Source: Lysobacter solisilvae
GTDB taxonomy: Bacteria; Pseudomonadota; Gammaproteobacteria; Xanthomonadales; Xanthomonadaceae
NCBI RefSeq assembly: GCF_016613535.2
Contig: NZ_CP071518.1
Location: forward strand, 2,666,001-2,730,000
DNA length: 64,000 nucleotides
Direction: 5' to 3'
Positions 60,133 through 64,000 of this stretch are shown here, piece after piece. Under the pieces are notes generated by a model. That model saw only the letters and a list, made by a program, of their open reading frames with translations. It searched no databases and was not told where the DNA came from. The translations under genes were made by a program, and so were the position numbers. Position 1 is the first letter of the stretch. Each line of letters begins with the position of its first letter.

Positions 60133-63100
60133 CTATTCCACGGTGCCCGTCCACACCCCGATCAGACTGAAGGGCCTGTTTGGACACGCCGAGGCGCTGT
60201 TAACCGTCGTATCCACAGAGGTCTTCGTGGTCCCCGCCGATGGGCTAAGGAGCGATCCGCTGCGCAGGTAGCGCGTTGAAGCTTGTCCATTCGCAACCAA
60301 ATTCAGCCGAGTGCCCGCATCGCGACTCGCGCCGCTGTCGATTGGCGCTCCGTTGTACCAGAGCCGGACGGTTCCGGAATTGTGCCCAGCCCCGAAGCAG
60401 GTTCTCCGGACGGACAGGCGAACGGCTACATTCGGGTTGCCAAGGTACTCGGCCGGCATCGAGCCTAGTCCAATCGTCTGAAACAGCGCGTTGTTAAATC
60501 CACTGCTACCCGTGTTGACGTTGTTGAGCTGGCCTGAATTGACCACCTGATCGTCAAGCAGGACCTCGGCCAGCACGTCGATGCGTAGCCCCACAGCGTC
60601 GCTATTCTTCAGGCCGAGCCAAGACATGACAGGTCCGGAGGCAAGCTGCAATGGGCAAGGCCCGGGATCGTCCAGGAGCGCGTCGAACGGCGTGTTGTCG
60701 ATGCCACTGAAGGCGATATTGTCGATCTGCCAGCCAAAATTTGGGGAGATAACTGCTGTGTTCAAGGTGCCGAGGGAGCCGAATCGAACCCGCACGGTTT
60801 GCGCTTGATACATTGCCCCCAGATTGACCGATATCGTTCTAATAGAAGACTGGTTCGCGGCATAGACGGGTCGCGCACCGAATATGTTTTCCAGTACACC
60901 TGGTTGGCCCACGGGTGACTCGCCCACCAGCATCAGCGGTCTATCGTAGGTCGGCGTGGCGAACGCCCCGATATCGATCCAAGTGGCTCCATCGTCATTG
61001 CTAATCTCGATTACGCCACCCGCGTATGTGCTGGGCCATAAGGGGGCGTCGAATGAGTGGCGTTCCTGGAACGTGAAGGCAAACGTTCCACTCGCGGACA
61101 CGTTCAACGGTGGGGAGACCCAATAGGTGCCCGCCGACACCTTTAAATTAGACCCGCTGAACCGGTGTTCGTTCGGACCTACTTCGATTCTCGTCCAGTT
61201 CGAAGCGCTCGCGCCGATATGGTCGGTCGACCACACCACATGACGACTTTCAGCATCATCGGTGGCCGAGGACAGGGGTACCTCGTCGTAGCCGAGACGG
61301 AGGGTCGCCGAACCCGCCCCCGGCGCGTAAGCCCCCGGGGCGCTTGCCGTCGCGTCGAATTGGACAAACGCGGGTCCCACCACACCGGACAGCGAGACCG
61401 GTATGACAACTGTGGTCGTGCTGACGGGTGGAAGCGAGGGCACCGTGAAGCCTGCGCCCTGCGGGAAGATGACCCCAAGTACGGGCGAACTCACGGTACC
61501 CGTGATCTGGGTCAGAGTGCTGAGCCCGCTATTCCGCACGGTAACCATCAATCGTCCGGTCTCGCCGTTGTCGAGCACATCGTCGCGGTCACAATAGCCC
61601 GGCAAATCATCCAGATCGAAACTCGTGATTTGCAGTCCTCCCGCGACGCCATAGCTCTCGACCAGGCCACTCCCCGCGAAGTCAGTTGGATGGACGGCGC
61701 CCGCGCCGAGGCCACGGCGCGCGAAGGCGGCCGCACACAGCTCGAAGTCGGAGGTGTCCTGCGCAAGCATCGCTGCCAGCAACGCGTCGCGTCCTTGGAT
61801 AAAATTCGGACGGACCGGGGTCAACTTGAGCCCGGTCACGAGGTAGCGCTTCATGCGGTCTTGCGCCTGCGCGAATGTCAACCGCTCGCTATCCCTCAAC
61901 AGACTCGTGTAGCACTCCCACAGCATGGTGGCCCAGATGGTGCCCCTGTGGTACTCGTCGCCATTGAAGCTGGTGAAGGGTGGCAAACGGCCCGGCTCGG
62001 GCGGGCGCGGCGGTAGCGCGGCGTCGACCACAAAATGGCGGAAGGTGAGCCCGTTCTTGGCAAAGTCGGTCGAAAGCGGATAGCGTCGGAGCGCTGCACC
62101 GCCACTAAAGTAGTAGGATTGATTTCCCGGCGGCGAGGCCGGGCCTCCGCCGACATGTGGAGCGAATGCATAGACGCCGTTGTAGTCATGGTTCGGATCG
62201 GGCCCAGCCAACAGGTGCATCGCGACGAAGTCGGCCCAGCCTTCGGCCATTGACTCGCCGAAGGTTCCCGCATTAAAGCCATCACCGTTGCTGATCGTCC
62301 GTGAAACTAGGAGGTGACCGAACTCGTGGGCCGCGACGAAGTTATCGAGCACATGGTGGCGGACATAGGGCTCGGTTTGGGCCTCCATCTGCGCGGTAAC
62401 GATACCGGCCGCCATGGCGGCCTTGAGATTGGTTGTGTCCGCAGGCTGCAGCACGAGTAACGGGATGCTGACCGTCGCATCTCCGCCGCCGACTGGTGAG
62501 GTCGCATCCCCAATGATCGCGCCGATTGCGCCGGCGTTCTGCGCGTTCTTTACCTTAATGCGGTGCTGGCACGTCCCCGCGTCGAGGAACGCGATCTTGC
62601 CCGCCACTTCGGAAGCATTGGTCAGCGCCGTGCAACCACGGGTCGACGTGCCGCTGAGGCCCGGAACGACGTCCGCGGCGACGTTGAAGTTGACAGGCCC
62701 CATGAAATTGGGCCGAACGTGACCAACGCTTGTTGTGGTAAACGTCGTTTGGCCGGTCACCGACAAGCGTCCTGACTTCCCAGGAACATCCATTGGATGC
62801 AGGGACATCGCCGGGGGAATTCCGTCAGGGGGCAAGGTTATGGAGCCGCCGCCCCCTATGTTGTAGTAGGCATTGACAATCATGCCATCATTTTCGAGAC
62901 CGCCGCGTCCGTAGTTTGAGACCTGCGCGTTTTGGCCAACCTCGTTGAAGCCCGCGTCGTAGTACCAGTCATGCAGCCAGTTGGTCAGATAGAACAACTG
63001 AGTCAGTGCGGCTTTGATCTGGTCCGAAGATCCGTCCGACGGCAGCGTGAAATCGTAGGTGCGATCGAACGCGTTCGCCGACGTAATGTCAGGCCGGATG

Positions 63101-64000
63101 GCGTCGGCGTCGGCGGTGTCGTTGAACGTCAGGTCCGAATATGCATCGACATTGTTGCCGGTCAAATAGATGGCGTTATCGGGCAACCATGGGTCCCCCG
63201 TTGAGATTGGCCCGCTCTGCATCATCACGAGATTGGGTGCGATTAATGGCGGCTGATAACCATCGGGAACGCCAGTGGGATGCGGCGTTCCATTGCGACC
63301 ACCCGGGCCCGGAAAAGGAAAGTTTGGCGCAGTCGCTTCCGCCCAGACACGGTACGTGTAGGGCTGTGCATGTGCCTCCTGTTTGTGGCGAAAAAGGGTG
63401 TCGCCAGAAATAGCGGAGATGACGTGGCTGTAGTACTGCAGTGGCTTGGACTCTGAGCCGGCCAACCTGGTGTGAACGTAGTAGGCGGGAACCAAGCCAC
63501 TGGGCACGCGGAAGTAGACCGGCTTGGTGTGCACTGGCAGTACCGCAGCGCCATTGCTACTGCGCGCCCCTTTGGCAAGCTGGTACAGCGAGTAGCCATT
63601 TCGATGGCCTGTGGCGTGCAGCGAGCCCGCCACAGCTTTCGGGTCGAACGCAAAATTGCTGAGCGCACGAGCCACGGCGTCCTTCGCGTCGAGTTTGAAG
63701 AGACCTTTCGGATTGGTTGTGGCCATTGGACCCGCGCCGGAGACGAAGCCTCCGATCGCCACCAGGCGGCCGTCGTCACGCAGCAGCACGGAGACTTCCT
63801 CGAGAAAGATCTCAACCCCGTTTACCACATGCTTGAACTTGACCAGATTTGACCCCGCACTTAGCGCTTGCTCCTCTTGGAGTCGCAAGGCATCGACCTC
63901 GGCGGGGGCCATTCGGTAGGCGCTAGCGAGCCGTCTGAGCTGCCAACGCGCTTGCTCCTGGGCGTTGCCGATCAGCGATCGCGGCGGAATCGCGAGGGGA
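60133..64000 (-). CDS. M36 (fungalysin) family metalloprotease, 5' end beyond the window
   Basis: The frame is open from the window end, so more residues lie upstream of the internal ATG at 63912 (the visible start is in the propeptide: RRLASAYRMAPAEVDAL). After the PepSY/FTP-like propeptide comes the M36 catalytic part with HEFGHLL at 62314-62328 and a downstream ESMAEGWADF glutamate. Inserted before it is a protease-associated domain (CTALTNASEVAGKIAFLDAG...GAIGAIIGDATSPVGGG). C-terminal to it are beta-sandwich repeats (SSPVLGVIFPQGAGFTVP, RIEVGPNEHRFSGSNLKVSA), ending SACPNRPFSLIGVW. It is a large secreted zinc protease. Confidence 0.93.
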   Translation of the reverse strand, partial: PLAIPPRSLIGNAQEQARWQLRRLASAYRMAPAEVDALRLQEEQALSAGSNLVKFKHVVNGVEIFLEEVSVLLRDDGRLVAIGGFVSGAGPMATTNPKGLFKLDAKDAVARALSNFAFDPKAVAGSLHATGHRNGYSLYQLAKGARSSNGAAVLPVHTKPVYFRVPSGLVPAYYVHTRLAGSESKPLQYYSHVISAISGDTLFRHKQEAHAQPYTYRVWAEATAPNFPFPGPGGRNGTPHPTGVPDGYQPPLIAPNLVMMQSGPISTGDPWLPDNAIYLTGNNVDAYSDLTFNDTADADAIRPDITSANAFDRTYDFTLPSDGSSDQIKAALTQLFYLTNWLHDWYYDAGFNEVGQNAQVSNYGRGGLENDGMIVNAYYNIGGGGSITLPPDGIPPAMSLHPMDVPGKSGRLSVTGQTTFTTTSVGHVRPNFMGPVNFNVAADVVPGLSGTSTRGCTALTNASEVAGKIAFLDAGTCQHRIKVKNAQNAGAIGAIIGDATSPVGGGDATVSIPLLVLQPADTTNLKAAMAAGIVTAQMEAQTEPYVRHHVLDNFVAAHEFGHLLVSRTISNGDGFNAGTFGESMAEGWADFVAMHLLAGPDPNHDYNGVYAFAPHVGGGPASPPGNQSYYFSGGAALRRYPLSTDFAKNGLTFRHFVVDAALPPRPPEPGRLPPFTSFNGDEYHRGTIWATMLWECYTSLLRDSERLTFAQAQDRMKRYLVTGLKLTPVRPNFIQGRDALLAAMLAQDTSDFELCAAAFARRGLGAGAVHPTDFAGSGLVESYGVAGGLQITSFDLDDLPGYCDRDDVLDNGETGRLMVTVRNSGLSTLTQITGTVSSPVLGVIFPQGAGFTVPSLPPVSTTTVVIPVSLSGVVGPAFVQFDATASAPGAYAPGAGSATLRLGYDEVPLSSATDDAESRHVVWSTDHIGASASNWTRIEVGPNEHRFSGSNLKVSAGTYWVSPPLNVSASGTFAFTFQERHSFDAPLWPSTYAGGVIEISNDDGATWIDIGAFATPTYDRPLMLVGESPVGQPGVLENIFGARPVYAANQSSIRTISVNLGAMYQAQTVRVRFGSLGTLNTAVISPNFGWQIDNIAFSGIDNTPFDALLDDPGPCPLQLASGPVMSWLGLKNSDAVGLRIDVLAEVLLDDQVVNSGQLNNVNTGSSGFNNALFQTIGLGSMPAEYLGNPNVAVRLSVRRTCFGAGHNSGTVRLWYNGAPIDSGASRDAGTRLNLVANGQASTRYLRSGSLLSPSAGTTKTSVDTTVNSASACPNRPFSLIGVWTGTVE

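Noticed and set aside
41247..64000. Search for a second copy of the ssrA 3' end (attachment repeat)
   Set aside because: No matching stretch of the T-arm and acceptor sequence was found by eye, so no right boundary is reported.
1..64000. CRISPR arrays and tRNA genes
   Set aside because: No regularly spaced repeats and no cloverleaf-like gene other than the tRNA-like part of ssrA were seen.

Overview
The window is high-GC DNA with dense, overlapping genes. It most likely comes from a gammaproteobacterium of the Lysobacteraceae/Xanthomonadaceae (Lysobacter or Luteimonas-like). The grounds are the complete 3-hydroxyanthranilate branch of kynurenine catabolism next to sbcB, the rpsF-rpsR-rplI-dnaB block followed by a minor-pilin operon and alr, and an integrative element in ssrA. 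This is inference from gene content; no search was run.

Region 1 (1-23822, all on the minus strand). It opens with the start of a family 4 glycosyltransferase, a DUF2939 protein, a lipase/DUF4785 pair and a DUF2461 protein. Next come sbcB and the kynurenine genes: monooxygenase, kynureninase, ACMS decarboxylase, 3-hydroxyanthranilate dioxygenase, RidA-type deaminase, beta-carbonic anhydrase and aminomuconate-semialdehyde dehydrogenase. Together they take kynurenine to the 4-oxalocrotonate level. A six-gene, translationally coupled cassette (9797-16533) sits inside this set, between the decarboxylase and the dioxygenase. It encodes a methyltransferase-aminotransferase fusion, a NeuD-like acyltransferase, a five-bladed-propeller glycosidase-like protein, a GT-A-like transferase, a WbqC protein and a B12-binding radical SAM protein, and looks like an uncharacterised sugar or glycan pathway. 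PilZ, SDR, PaiB-like and two small genes lead to asnS.

Region 2 (24018-40734, mostly plus strand). It holds an A-type Fe-S carrier, a DUF885 zincin-like lipoprotein/peptidase, rpsF-rpsR-rplI with a clear terminator, dnaB, a fimT-pilV-pilW-pilX-pilY1-pilE minor pilin operon (pilE appears frameshifted), alr, a wax ester synthase/diacylglycerol acyltransferase, an OmpA-domain lipoprotein and a convergent MgtC-family gene.

Region 3 (40893-64000) begins with ssrA (tmRNA) and a P4-type tyrosine integrase just downstream, so the 3' end of ssrA is the likely attachment site. What follows has the look of an accessory island: duplicated and decayed alpA modules, small exported proteins of unknown role, long gene-free stretches and lower GC. 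Inside it lies a compact plus-strand locus, 50787-53850, with a cyclodipeptide synthase, a type 2 isopentenyl-diphosphate isomerase and a divergent polyprenyl-synthetase-like protein lacking the usual Lys/Arg diphosphate-binding motif. I read this as a candidate pathway for a prenylated cyclodipeptide, and it is the most interesting system in the window. Downstream are a flavin-dependent oxidoreductase with a cysteine-pair tail and an MFS transporter (tailoring/export, or metalloid resistance), a hydrazine-synthase-alpha-like haem lipoprotein, and an M36 fungalysin-type metalloprotease that runs off the window. No second copy of the ssrA 3' end was seen, so the far end of the island is probably outside the window.
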